DNA from: Planctomycetota bacterium
GTDB lineage: Bacteria; Planctomycetota; Planctomycetia; Pirellulales; Pirellulaceae
Length of the DNA stretch: 38,428 nt
Reading direction: 5' to 3'
NCBI GenBank assembly: GCA_014584305.1
Contig: JACTND010000018.1
Span: 9,273-47,700, forward strand
Each line of letters starts with the position of its first letter. Within the stretch, counting starts at the first letter, position 1. The position numbers were made by a program, and so were the translations under genes. The notes beneath the pieces are model-generated. The model saw only the letters and a list, made by a program, of their open reading frames with translations, had not been told where the DNA came from and did no database searches. Of this stretch, positions 8,227 to 15,653 are shown one piece after another.

Positions 8227-9366
8227 TTACTCGTAGTAAAACCATAGTGGGACCGGAAATAGCCAGGTCAACGCGTCGCGCAATCGATCCCGCCAATTCT
8301 CCCAATTGTGACCGTCGCGGGATTCCACGAATTTGACGTCCAATCCGTGCTTTTGCAACAGCGGCGCCAACGATCGATTTTCATAGATCAAGCTTTCGTA
8401 CACGCCGCAACTCATGAAAATCTTTTTGGCCGGCGCGCCGATTTGATCGCGAAACTGATTCATGAACTCGACGACAGGGTCAAAGACTCGGCCCCGCTGA
8501 TGTTGGCCGATATCCGTGAACGCGAACGACCCGGACTGCAACAACAACATGTCAAACGTGTTCGGGTAATACCAAGCTGTGGACAGTGCGGCGACTCCGC
8601 CAAAACTGGCTCCCATCAAACAGCGGGCCGACGGTTCGGAAATCACCGGGTAACGTTTCTCGACCGCCGGCAAGACCTCCTCGACGACAAACTCAGCATG
8701 GCGCCGGTCGGCGGCGTATTCGCGCAACCGCGCGGCGGGATTGAGCAGCACCACCACGAGTGGGGGAATTTCCCAGCGCACGGTCAAATTGTCGAGGACG
8801 GCGCCCAAACGCGAATACCGCATGTAATCGTCGCCGTCATGGACGATCAGCACTCGATGGCGCCGGTTGGGACGGTAGCGGGGAGGCAGATAGACTCGGA
8901 TGTCGCGAACCTGATGAAAAACACGGCTGACCAAGGGCCAATTTTCCACGGTTCCATTCGGACCTTGCTCCAGTGGAAACGACCACTCGGGCTCGGCGTA
9001 ACCGCTGACCTGCACCACCGAATTGCCGCCAAACGGATCATGGGCCACCCGCGCGTTGAGGGGATCGTGCAACCACGTTTCTTCGCCGTTGCGCGCGACG
9101 CCGATTTTGTATTCGATGCGCGATCGCAAGGGAAGATCGAGAGTCAACTGCCACCAGGTCGTGGCCCCCAAGCGACGAAACGGAATCCGTGACGATAGTC
9201 CGAACACCCAATGTTGCAAATAGACGGCATCGGCGTCCCCCTGATAGACAAAGGTCACGCGCCGTCCATCCACATAGGGCATGGGATGTCGATTGACCAG
9301 TGCCCGCACGGTCTCGTCGCCGCCGGCTGCGGCGCGCTCCAACTCCGGCCAGGTTGAAGCGGTCAT
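8227..9366 (-). CDS. Enterochelin-esterase-like alpha/beta hydrolase
   Basis: Predicted cytoplasmic serine hydrolase of the putative esterase family (enterochelin esterase/esterase D type). 379 aa from the ATG at 9366. Residues about 35-120 look like an immunoglobulin-like/CBM48-type N-terminal domain (WWQLTLDLPLRSRIEYKIGV), as in Fes-like esterases. The hydrolase domain begins around residue 145. The nucleophile elbow is GASFGG (Ser254), and DGHNWENW (His353) carries the likely catalytic His; the acid is less certain. The start overlaps the stop of the S51-like gene as ATGA; a GTG nine bases upstream is the alternative. No signal peptide is seen. The substrate is unknown; translational coupling to the amidotransferase-like protein suggests they process the same metabolite. 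Confidence 0.85.
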   Translation of the reverse strand: MTASTWPELERAAAGGDETVRALVNRHPMPYVDGRRVTFVYQGDADAVYLQHWVFGLSSRIPFRRLGATTWWQLTLDLPLRSRIEYKIGVARNGEETWLHDPLNARVAHDPFGGNSVVQVSGYAEPEWSFPLEQGPNGTVENWPLVSRVFHQVRDIRVYLPPRYRPNRRHRVLIVHDGDDYMRYSRLGAVLDNLTVRWEIPPLVVVLLNPAARLREYAADRRHAEFVVEEVLPAVEKRYPVISEPSARCLMGASFGGVAALSTAWYYPNTFDMLLLQSGSFAFTDIGQHQRGRVFDPVVEFMNQFRDQIGAPAKKIFMSCGVYESLIYENRSLAPLLQKHGLDVKFVESRDGHNWENWRDRLRDALTWLFPVPLWFYYE

Positions 9367-10313
9367 GGATGCCACTCCCGCACCGAACCATCAGGCAACA
9401 GCTGCCGGACGTGCGCCACGCGGCGCAGATCGCGGGGCGACCACTCCAACACCGATTCGGCCGTCAAAACCAGACAAGTATCGTTGGCGAATCGTCGCGC
9501 CAAAAGCGCTACTTCCAACGGATCCTGCAAGTTCAATCGTTGGTCGCCGCGCGGAAATAGAACCAATGATCGAAACCAAGCCAGGCCCTGCCGCGAAAGT
9601 TCCGCATCGCCGGTGGCGTGCGGCAAACTTTGATGGAAAAACACGATCTTTTCGGCCATCGCCATAGCGCCACCCGACCAGGCGATGACGGGAACATGTA
9701 CGTACTTCAATAACCGCGACAGATTGAGGCGATTGAGCAACACGCCGACGTGACCTCCGGCGATCAACAGAGCCTGGCACGATTGCAAACGGTCTAGCAC
9801 GCGTTGCCGATAACGCTGGACGCTGGGCCGCTCCCAAGGATCGATCCGTTTGTCGTAGGTGCGGATCACTTCCCGTACCAGTTGCAAATACTCCAGATCA
9901 ACTTGGCGGACATGCTCCATGGTCAAGTCGAGTTGGCGCGCGACGCCGTCTCCCTGGTGCTGGCGGCGCAGCAATTGCCGAGCCACCGTCAAGGCGTGAT
10001 CGAGCTGAATCGTGTTGATCTCGCGCAGCCGCCGCAGTTCATCCTGACGGTGCCGCAACAATTGAATGACTTCGGGATCTTCCTCGAACAACCGATCGGC
10101 CAGTTCGTAGAGTTGCGCATTGACCAACGGTCGGCCGCAAGCTTCACGTACCCAGCCATCATCCACTTCGTCTTCTTCCCAGCCCGGCGCGGCTAACCCG
10201 ACCGGGCCGTGGATTCCCCAGCGATCCAACACAGCGCGCACCAGGGGCGCCTCGCGCTGTGGTCCCAGCAGCATCAGCGGATGATCGTATTCTTCGTTGC
10301 GAATAACCGCCAC
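9363..10313 (-). CDS. Peptidase S51/class I glutamine amidotransferase-like protein
   Basis: 316 aa, GTG start. The fold resembles the S51 group (cyanophycinase, dipeptidase E): an N-terminal strand and helix with LMLLGPQRE and GLAAPGWEEDE, an IAGGHVGVLLNRL turn (residues 184-196), and a nucleophile elbow AWSGGAM with Ser213 in the Ser-protease position. A long arginine-rich helical insertion (about residues 80-175) separates the first strand from the core. The C-terminal part (LEVALLARRF) matches what I recall of uncharacterised type 1 glutamine amidotransferase-like proteins. It could hydrolyse a peptide or isopeptide bond or be a non-catalytic relative. It is the first gene of a coupled pair with the esterase. 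Confidence 0.7.
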   Translation of the reverse strand: MAVIRNEEYDHPLMLLGPQREAPLVRAVLDRWGIHGPVGLAAPGWEEDEVDDGWVREACGRPLVNAQLYELADRLFEEDPEVIQLLRHRQDELRRLREINTIQLDHALTVARQLLRRQHQGDGVARQLDLTMEHVRQVDLEYLQLVREVIRTYDKRIDPWERPSVQRYRQRVLDRLQSCQALLIAGGHVGVLLNRLNLSRLLKYVHVPVIAWSGGAMAMAEKIVFFHQSLPHATGDAELSRQGLAWFRSLVLFPRGDQRLNLQDPLEVALLARRFANDTCLVLTAESVLEWSPRDLRRVAHVRQLLPDGSVREWHP

Positions 10314-10566
10314 GCTTGTTTCGACAAAGGAATTAACTGCTGGCCAAAGTTTCCTGATACTGCAGCTTCGGCCAACGCCTGTGATCGAGCACCGTATCGA
10401 AGCTGAGATAGTCGACTCAATTTTGCGGATCGCATCATATTTGGCAATGCCCGGTATTCCTCAAGCGTTGTCCTGCGAGTACGATAAACACTTCTTGTTT
10501 CGCGCGGCCGGAAGCGGCGAGGCTTAATGCTTTTCCGCCGGGGAAAGTACGTTAATAGTATTACCG

Positions 10567-10839
10567 ATGATTGCGATTCATGTACCGGATCCTTTGCGCG
10601 TCTATTGCGACGGCGCCGATGAATTGCGCGTGGAGGCAGCCACCGTGCAGGCCGCGCTGACACAGCTCCAGCAACGCTATCCGGCAGTGTACAAGAACGT
10701 TTGCGATGAAACGGGAACTGTGCGCCGCCATATCAATTTGTTTATTAATTCGGCGCTCGTGCGCCGCCCGGAAGGACTTCAGTTGCCGTTGTCCGAAGGA
10801 GATACCTTGTTGATTCTACCGGCAGTATCGGGAGGTTAG
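10567..10839 (+). CDS. MoaD/ThiS-like beta-grasp sulfur-carrier protein
   Basis: 90-aa ubiquitin-like protein ending precisely in Gly-Gly before the stop codon, the hallmark of MoaD/ThiS proteins whose C-terminus is adenylated and converted to a thiocarboxylate. The pattern VEAATVQAALTQLQQRYP, HINLFINSALVR and LSEGDTLLILPAVSGG fits the beta-grasp fold. It could serve molybdopterin synthesis, but no moaE, moeB, thiF or other cofactor gene lies in the window. Instead the BNR-repeat gene begins two bases after its stop codon, so the pair is surely one operon and may have a dedicated role. The start is an ATG with no strong Shine-Dalgarno in front. Confidence 0.85.
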   Translation: MIAIHVPDPLRVYCDGADELRVEAATVQAALTQLQQRYPAVYKNVCDETGTVRRHINLFINSALVRRPEGLQLPLSEGDTLLILPAVSGG

Positions 10840-10841
10840 TC

Positions 10842-11954
10842 ATGGCTGATCGCGTGGTCTTGTGTATTGGAACCAAGAAAGGGCTGTTCGTCGCCGAATC
10901 GGCCAAGTCACGGCGCACGTTTTCCCTCCGCGGTCCCTTTGGTCCCGGTGTGGCGGTTTATTCGGCGTTGATCGACACGCGCGGCACCCCGCGGTTGTAC
11001 GCCTCCAGTTGCAACCCCTTCTTTGGTATGAAGCTGCTGGTCTCAAAGGACCTGGGCCGCAAGTTCAAAGAAACCAAATCGGCGCCGACCTTTCCCGAGG
11101 GAGATGGCCGAGCGGTTGCCAATTTTTGGTCCCTGGAACCGGGCAATGGCAAAAAAGAGATATGGTGCGGCGTCGAACCGGCAGCCTTGTTTCACAGCGG
11201 CGACGGCGGCGAGACGTGGGATATGGTCCCCGGTATCAGTAACCACCCGCACGCGCGTCAATGGCAACCCGGCAATGGCGGCCTGTGCCTGCATACGATC
11301 GTGCGCAGCGGGAATCGAATGCATTTGGGAATTTCCACCGGGGGGCATTATCTGAGCGAAGACGGCGGCCAATCGTTCGTGCCAGCCAACACGGGTGTTG
11401 GGGCCGGCTTCACTCCGGATCCCTATCCCGAGTTTGGCCAATGCGTTCACAAGATCGTCGCCCCTGCCGCAGCGCCCGGGCGGATGTACATGCAGAATCA
11501 CGGCGGTTGGGCGGAATGGGATGGACCCGGCGGGCGCCGTCCCGAGATCGGTGTTCTCCGGAGCGATGATTACGGTCACACCTGGCGGTCGATTGCCAAA
11601 GGCCTCCCCTCCGATTTTGGTTTTCCGATTGCGGTCCATCCTCACGATCCCGACACCGTCTATGTGGTCCCTTTGGAGCCGATGACCCGCACCTGTCCGG
11701 ACGGTAAACCGGCCGTATGGCGCTCGGAAAACGGCGGCGCTTCGTGGGGGAGATTGGCCAAAGGATTTCCCAAACGTGACTCCTACTTCACCGTGCAGCG
11801 CGATGCTCTGTCGGTCGATGAATTGAAGACTCCAGCGCTCTACTTGGGAACTACAACCGGCCAATTGTGGATCGGCCGCGAAGGGGGCGAAGCGTGGGAT
11901 TGCCTCTTCGATTCCCTGCCCCCGATCCATTGTGTCAAAGTCGCGGTGGCATAA
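10842..11954 (+). CDS. BNR/sialidase-like beta-propeller protein
   Basis: 370 aa built of BNR (Asp-box) repeats, as in sialidases and related beta-propellers. Asp-box motifs are visible at about residues 68-75 (SKDLGRKF), 119-126 (SGDGGETW), 172-179 (SEDGGQSF), 241-248 (SDDYGHTW), 295-302 (SENGGASW) and 346-352 (EGGEAW), giving about six blades. It begins MADRVVLCIGTKKGLFV with no signal peptide, so it is probably cytoplasmic and not a classical secreted sialidase. The usual sialidase arginine triad is not obvious. It starts two bases after the MoaD/ThiS-like gene. Such proteins are often annotated as exo-alpha-sialidase; I would not claim that activity here. Confidence 0.82.
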   Translation: MADRVVLCIGTKKGLFVAESAKSRRTFSLRGPFGPGVAVYSALIDTRGTPRLYASSCNPFFGMKLLVSKDLGRKFKETKSAPTFPEGDGRAVANFWSLEPGNGKKEIWCGVEPAALFHSGDGGETWDMVPGISNHPHARQWQPGNGGLCLHTIVRSGNRMHLGISTGGHYLSEDGGQSFVPANTGVGAGFTPDPYPEFGQCVHKIVAPAAAPGRMYMQNHGGWAEWDGPGGRRPEIGVLRSDDYGHTWRSIAKGLPSDFGFPIAVHPHDPDTVYVVPLEPMTRTCPDGKPAVWRSENGGASWGRLAKGFPKRDSYFTVQRDALSVDELKTPALYLGTTTGQLWIGREGGEAWDCLFDSLPPIHCVKVAVA

Positions 11955-12138
11955 CCGATCGACATACATTGGCGCAGTGGGCGGAATGCGCTCCGGTCGA
12001 GAGTTGAAGATTCGGTCTCATCGATAAACCAACCTCCTGGTATAGCCGCAGGCGGGAGGGCTCCGCGACTGCTCGTCTGATGGGAGCCGTAGTTGGATTG
12101 CTAGTCAGAATCCGCCGAATCCCAGATTCCAGTTTTTG

Positions 12139-12176
12139 CCTTTTCAACCTGCCGCTTTGGCGGCAGGTTGAAAAGG
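12139..12176. terminator. Perfect 17-bp stem-loop between convergent genes
   Basis: The arms at 12139-12155 and 12160-12176 are exact reverse complements around a TTTG loop. A T run (TTTT) begins a few bases after the right arm on the + strand; the - strand side has no T run. Its place between two convergent genes suits a terminator, yet it lies 185 bases after the BNR stop and the stem is unusually long, so a small repeat element is also possible. Confidence 0.45.
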
Positions 12177-12232
12177 GAGTTTTGGCAAATAACGGGCCAG
12201 TAGGTTGCCAAGTTAACAGTAAAACTGCTTCA

Positions 12233-12253
12233 CCCACGAGATAATCTCGTGGG
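12233..12253. repeat. Short hairpin with GCTTC/GTGGGG flanks, copy 1
   Basis: CCCACGAGA and TCTCGTGGG form a nine-bp stem with a TAA loop. It is preceded by GCTTCA and followed by GGGCGTTT. The hairpin at 37360-37379 has the same layout (GCTTC, CACCGAG-type stem, GTGGGG, then GTTTT). Both lie between convergent genes, so they may be terminators or copies of a short palindromic repeat. Confidence 0.4.
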
Positions 12254-12334
12254 GGGCGTTTGTCAATGGAAACGCCAAAACGTTGAACTGTACTTGGCGC
12301 CGTCCATCGAACCGCGCCTTCAGTTCACCCGTTA

Positions 12335-15166
12335 TCACGAACAGCCCATGCTGTTACCGCAATTGTGACAGAGGTAGCAGTTGCCGCTGCGGACAGTAAT
12401 CGCGCCGCAGTTGTCGCAACTGGGCGCGTCGCTTTGGAAATGGGCGTAATCCGCCAGCCGCAGCTCGCCGCTGGGGCGGCCCAGATGGCCAACCTCGCCG
12501 GTTCCGTTGCTCAAGGGTTCACTGGTAGCCGAAATACCGTTCCCATTGGCGTCGCCGTTCTCACCGCTGGCCTTGCGCTGACTGTACAGCTCGCGGTAGC
12601 CAGGAATAAACTCCATGGCCATCCAGCGGAAGATGTAGTCGATGACGCTCTTGGCCATGCGGATTTCTGGGTTGGAGGTCATTCCCATCGGTTCAAAGCG
12701 GGCGTGTGAGAATTTCTTTACCAGCACATCCAGCGGCACCCCGTATTGCAAGGCGATGGAGATCGCCGTCCCAAAACTGTCCATTAGGCCGCCGATCGTA
12801 CTCCCTTCTTTGGCCATGGTTACGAACATCTCGCCCGGCCGTCCATCGTCGTACAAACCGACCGTGATGTATCCTTCGTGGCCGCTGATGCTGAATTTGT
12901 GCGTCAACGAACGGCGCGTATCGGGCAATCGTTCGCGCCGCGGCCGTGCGGTCGTTTTTTGACGTTGTTCGCCTTCTGCCGATGTGGCCAACGGCTGGCT
13001 TTGTTTGGAACCATCCCGATAAATAGCCAGGGCCTTCAATCCCAATTCCCAACCCCAGAGGTAGGCGGCCATCACATCGTCGGGAGTGACTTGGGCCGGC
13101 ATGTTGACGGTTTTCGAGATGGCCCCAGAAATAAACGGCTGCGCGGCGGCCATCATCGTGACGTGCGCCCGCCATTCGATGCTCCGCGTTCCTTTTTGCG
13201 GGCGGAAAGCGCAATCGAAGATTGGCAAATGTTCTGTGCGCAGGTCGGCAGCCCCCTCGATTGTGTCCTCCGCGTCGATGTGCTGAATGATCCGCTCGAT
13301 CGCCGCATTGTCGTAACCGAGCGTGTTCAATGCCAATCGTACGGTCTGGTTGACCAATTTAATCAACCCACCGCCCGCCAAATGTTTGTACTTGACCAAC
13401 GCGATATCGGGTTCGATCCCCGTGGTGTCGCAATCCATCATGAAGCTGATCGTTCCGGTGGGCGCCAACACCGTCGCTTGGGCATTGCGATATCCGAACT
13501 CGCGTCCCATGCGGAGGACATCGTCCCACAGTTCTTGGGCCGCGGCGCGCAAGAAGCCGGGACCAGCCCCGTCGATTTTGCGAACCGCATCGCGATGCAT
13601 CTCCATGACGCGCAGCATCGGTTCTCGATTCCATTCGAACTCGACAAACGGCCCCTTGGCTGCCGCCAGTTCGGCGCTGGTCCGATAGGCTGCCGCCGTC
13701 AATAGAGCCGTCACAGCGCCGCACCAACCGCGGGCTGCCGCCGAATCGTAAGGCAAACCGTGGGACATCAACAGGCTGCCCAGATTGGAATATCCCAACC
13801 CTAACGGCCGGAATCGGTGGCTGTTCAGGGCGATCAGCTCCGTCGGGTAACTGGCGCGATCGACCAGGATTTCCTGGGCGATGAAGAAAATCCGGCAGGC
13901 CGCCACAAAACGTTCGACGTCGAACTGACCGTCGGGCAAACGAAACTTCATCAAATTGATGCTGGCCAAGTTACAGGCCGTGTTATCCAAGAACATGTAT
14001 TCGCTGCAGGGATTGCTGGCGTTGATCCGCCCGGAATTCGAGCAAGGATGCCAGCGATTGATCGTGGTATCGTATTGAATCCCTGGATCGCCGCAATGCC
14101 ATGCGCATTCGGCCATCCGCTGCAACAAGCCGCGCGCTTTGAACGTCGGTCCGGCGCGTTCGGGGTCTGTCACCCAATGGGTCGTCCAATCGCCGTCGCG
14201 CTGGACGGCTTCCATGAAGTCGTCCGTTACGCGCACCGACAGATTCGCGTTCTGAAACATGATCGAGCTATACGCTTCGCCGTTGAAATTCGCTTCAAAT
14301 CCGCCCTTGTCAATCAAGACGCGCGCCTTCTGTTCCTCTTTGTGTTTGCACTCGATGAACTCCAACACGTCGGGGTGCCAGACTTTCAAAGACTGCATCT
14401 TGGCGGCGCGACGGGTCTTGCCGCCGGATTTGACGACATGCGCGATCTGGTCGTACACACGCATGAACGACAATGGCCCGGAGGGCCGACCGCCGCCAGC
14501 CAATTTCTCGCGCTGGGAGCGGATTGTTGACAGATCGGTGCCGGTGCCGGAACCGAATTTGAACAACATGGCCTCGCTCGCCGCCAATCGCATGATCGAC
14601 TCCATGTTGTCCTCCACGCTTTGGATGAAGCAGGCCGAGCATTGCGGAAACTCATAGGGATTGGCGGTTAATTCCACTTGTGCCGTCGCTTCATTCCAAT
14701 GCCAGTTGGAGGGATCGCCGGAGATACCATAAATGTGAAACAAACCGACATTGAACCAGACTGGCGAATTGAACGCGCCGAATTGGTGTAAACAGAGCCA
14801 AGTCAACTCGCGATAGAACTGCTGCCCCTCGGCGGGAGTGGCAAAATACCCGTCCTCGATTCCCCAATCGGCGATCGTCCGCGTGACGCGGTGGATCAAT
14901 TGCCGCACACTCCCTTCGCGGCTGGGGGTGCCATGTTCGCCATAAAAATACTTGCTGACTACGACATTCGTCGCCAGCTGACTCCACGTGGTCGGAATCT
15001 GACAGTGCGTCTGCTCGAATAGAACTGCGCCATTATCGTCCTTAATCGCGGCGGTGCGGTTTTCCCATTCCACGGTATCAAAGGGATCGGCGTACTCGGC
15101 CGGGCAGAAGACCACAGGCACATGAAGTTTCTTTAACTTACTTGATCGAGATGCAGCGCGCGACAT
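12335..15166 (-). CDS. nrdJ: Vitamin B12-dependent (class II) ribonucleoside-diphosphate reductase
   Basis: Makes deoxyribonucleotides using adenosylcobalamin to generate the thiyl radical, independent of oxygen. 943 aa. The N-terminal barrel contains FPQCSACFIQ (first redox cysteine), the specificity-loop region SGTGTDLSTIRS, and the active-site NPCSEY followed by TACNLASINL. The downstream segment TGTISFMMDCDTTGIEPD is typical of NrdJ. The extreme C-terminus is a zinc-ribbon-like region with cysteine pairs (SCDNCG, CYLCHNCG), as expected for the class II long form. Start: the ATG at 15166 has AGGAGG six bases upstream; an in-frame codon at 15217 gives an extra 17 residues without a comparable site. 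It stands alone; no cobalamin riboswitch could be recognised upstream. Confidence 0.95.
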   Translation of the reverse strand: MSRAASRSSKLKKLHVPVVFCPAEYADPFDTVEWENRTAAIKDDNGAVLFEQTHCQIPTTWSQLATNVVVSKYFYGEHGTPSREGSVRQLIHRVTRTIADWGIEDGYFATPAEGQQFYRELTWLCLHQFGAFNSPVWFNVGLFHIYGISGDPSNWHWNEATAQVELTANPYEFPQCSACFIQSVEDNMESIMRLAASEAMLFKFGSGTGTDLSTIRSQREKLAGGGRPSGPLSFMRVYDQIAHVVKSGGKTRRAAKMQSLKVWHPDVLEFIECKHKEEQKARVLIDKGGFEANFNGEAYSSIMFQNANLSVRVTDDFMEAVQRDGDWTTHWVTDPERAGPTFKARGLLQRMAECAWHCGDPGIQYDTTINRWHPCSNSGRINASNPCSEYMFLDNTACNLASINLMKFRLPDGQFDVERFVAACRIFFIAQEILVDRASYPTELIALNSHRFRPLGLGYSNLGSLLMSHGLPYDSAAARGWCGAVTALLTAAAYRTSAELAAAKGPFVEFEWNREPMLRVMEMHRDAVRKIDGAGPGFLRAAAQELWDDVLRMGREFGYRNAQATVLAPTGTISFMMDCDTTGIEPDIALVKYKHLAGGGLIKLVNQTVRLALNTLGYDNAAIERIIQHIDAEDTIEGAADLRTEHLPIFDCAFRPQKGTRSIEWRAHVTMMAAAQPFISGAISKTVNMPAQVTPDDVMAAYLWGWELGLKALAIYRDGSKQSQPLATSAEGEQRQKTTARPRRERLPDTRRSLTHKFSISGHEGYITVGLYDDGRPGEMFVTMAKEGSTIGGLMDSFGTAISIALQYGVPLDVLVKKFSHARFEPMGMTSNPEIRMAKSVIDYIFRWMAMEFIPGYRELYSQRKASGENGDANGNGISATSEPLSNGTGEVGHLGRPSGELRLADYAHFQSDAPSCDNCGAITVRSGNCYLCHNCGNSMGCS

Positions 15167-15172
15167 GGAGCC

Positions 15173-15178
15173 CCTCCT
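15173..15178 (-). promoter_or_regulatory. Shine-Dalgarno site deciding the nrdJ start
   Basis: On the minus strand AGGAGG lies six bases before the ATG at 15166, inside what would be coding sequence if translation began at 15217. This supports the shorter NrdJ. Confidence 0.75.
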
Positions 15179-15333
15179 ATTGAGCATGAATTCTGGTTCA
15201 CTCATCAAAACGATCACCGCTGCGCCAGCAGGGCAGGGGATCGTCTCCCTAGATTAAAGTATAGAACGGCGGCGCCCTGCTTGCCCACGCGGTGTGGCCA
15301 TTATCGCATTTTTTGCCAGTAGAGGCCGATCGT

Positions 15334-15350
15334 CATTCAATTATTGAATG
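15334..15350. promoter_or_regulatory. AT-rich perfect palindrome upstream of nrdJ
   Basis: CATTCAAT-T-ATTGAATG is an exact 17-base palindrome with eight-base arms around one central T, in GC-rich surroundings about 170 bases before the nrdJ start. The form suits a dimeric transcription-factor operator. No regulator is identified and only one copy was noticed. Confidence 0.35.
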
Positions 15351-15407
15351 GCAGGCAGGACCGGTTGACGTCTTCAGGCCGGTAGCGCACGATTTCAGCT
15401 CAGTTGC

Positions 15408-15590
15408 CTATTTGTAGCGTCGCACGAGCGCATCGACAGAAAGACCCCTGAGTGGGTCGCATTCATCGCGCAGGATGCTTACGTCTTGCCCTTCGACAAA
15501 GACCCGTGCGACGCGGTGTTGTACTGATTCGACAAGCGTAAAGAATCGGGTAGCCGCCTGTGCCGAAACCCGGAAACTTTCGAGAGGCAC
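15408..15590 (-). CDS. Doubtful 60-aa ORF
   Basis: A GTG-initiated 60-aa reading frame on the same strand as nrdJ. The sequence is moderately charged with plausible composition (ATRFFTLVESVQHRVARVFV), but there is no Shine-Dalgarno before the GTG and no recognised family. It may be a real small protein or chance; included because the surrounding 490 bases otherwise hold no gene. Confidence 0.25.
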   Translation of the reverse strand: MPLESFRVSAQAATRFFTLVESVQHRVARVFVEGQDVSILRDECDPLRGLSVDALVRRYK

Positions 15591-15653
15591 CGCGCTTTGG
15601 CTGGCGTGGCAACTCGCAAATCAACGTTTGACAATACACCGGAAGCGCCGAGA

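Larger units (their letters stand above)
11955..12334. other. Convergent intergenic region with two hairpins, no gene
   Basis: This 380-base stretch lies between the BNR gene (+) and nrdJ (-), which converge. It contains a 17-bp perfect hairpin and a shorter 9-bp hairpin, listed separately. No ORF here has coding character. Confidence 0.6.
15167..15653. other. nrdJ upstream region
   Basis: About 490 bases between the nrdJ start and the end of the coiled-coil membrane protein gene. It holds the nrdJ ribosome binding site, an AT-rich palindrome at 15334-15350 and a doubtful 60-codon ORF (15408-15590, -). No cobalamin riboswitch boxes and no NrdR-box pair could be recognised by eye. Confidence 0.5.

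Noticed and set aside
15167..15410. Cobalamin riboswitch upstream of nrdJ
   Set aside because: Looked for because NrdJ uses B12, but no B12-box or convincing stem pattern could be seen on the minus strand.
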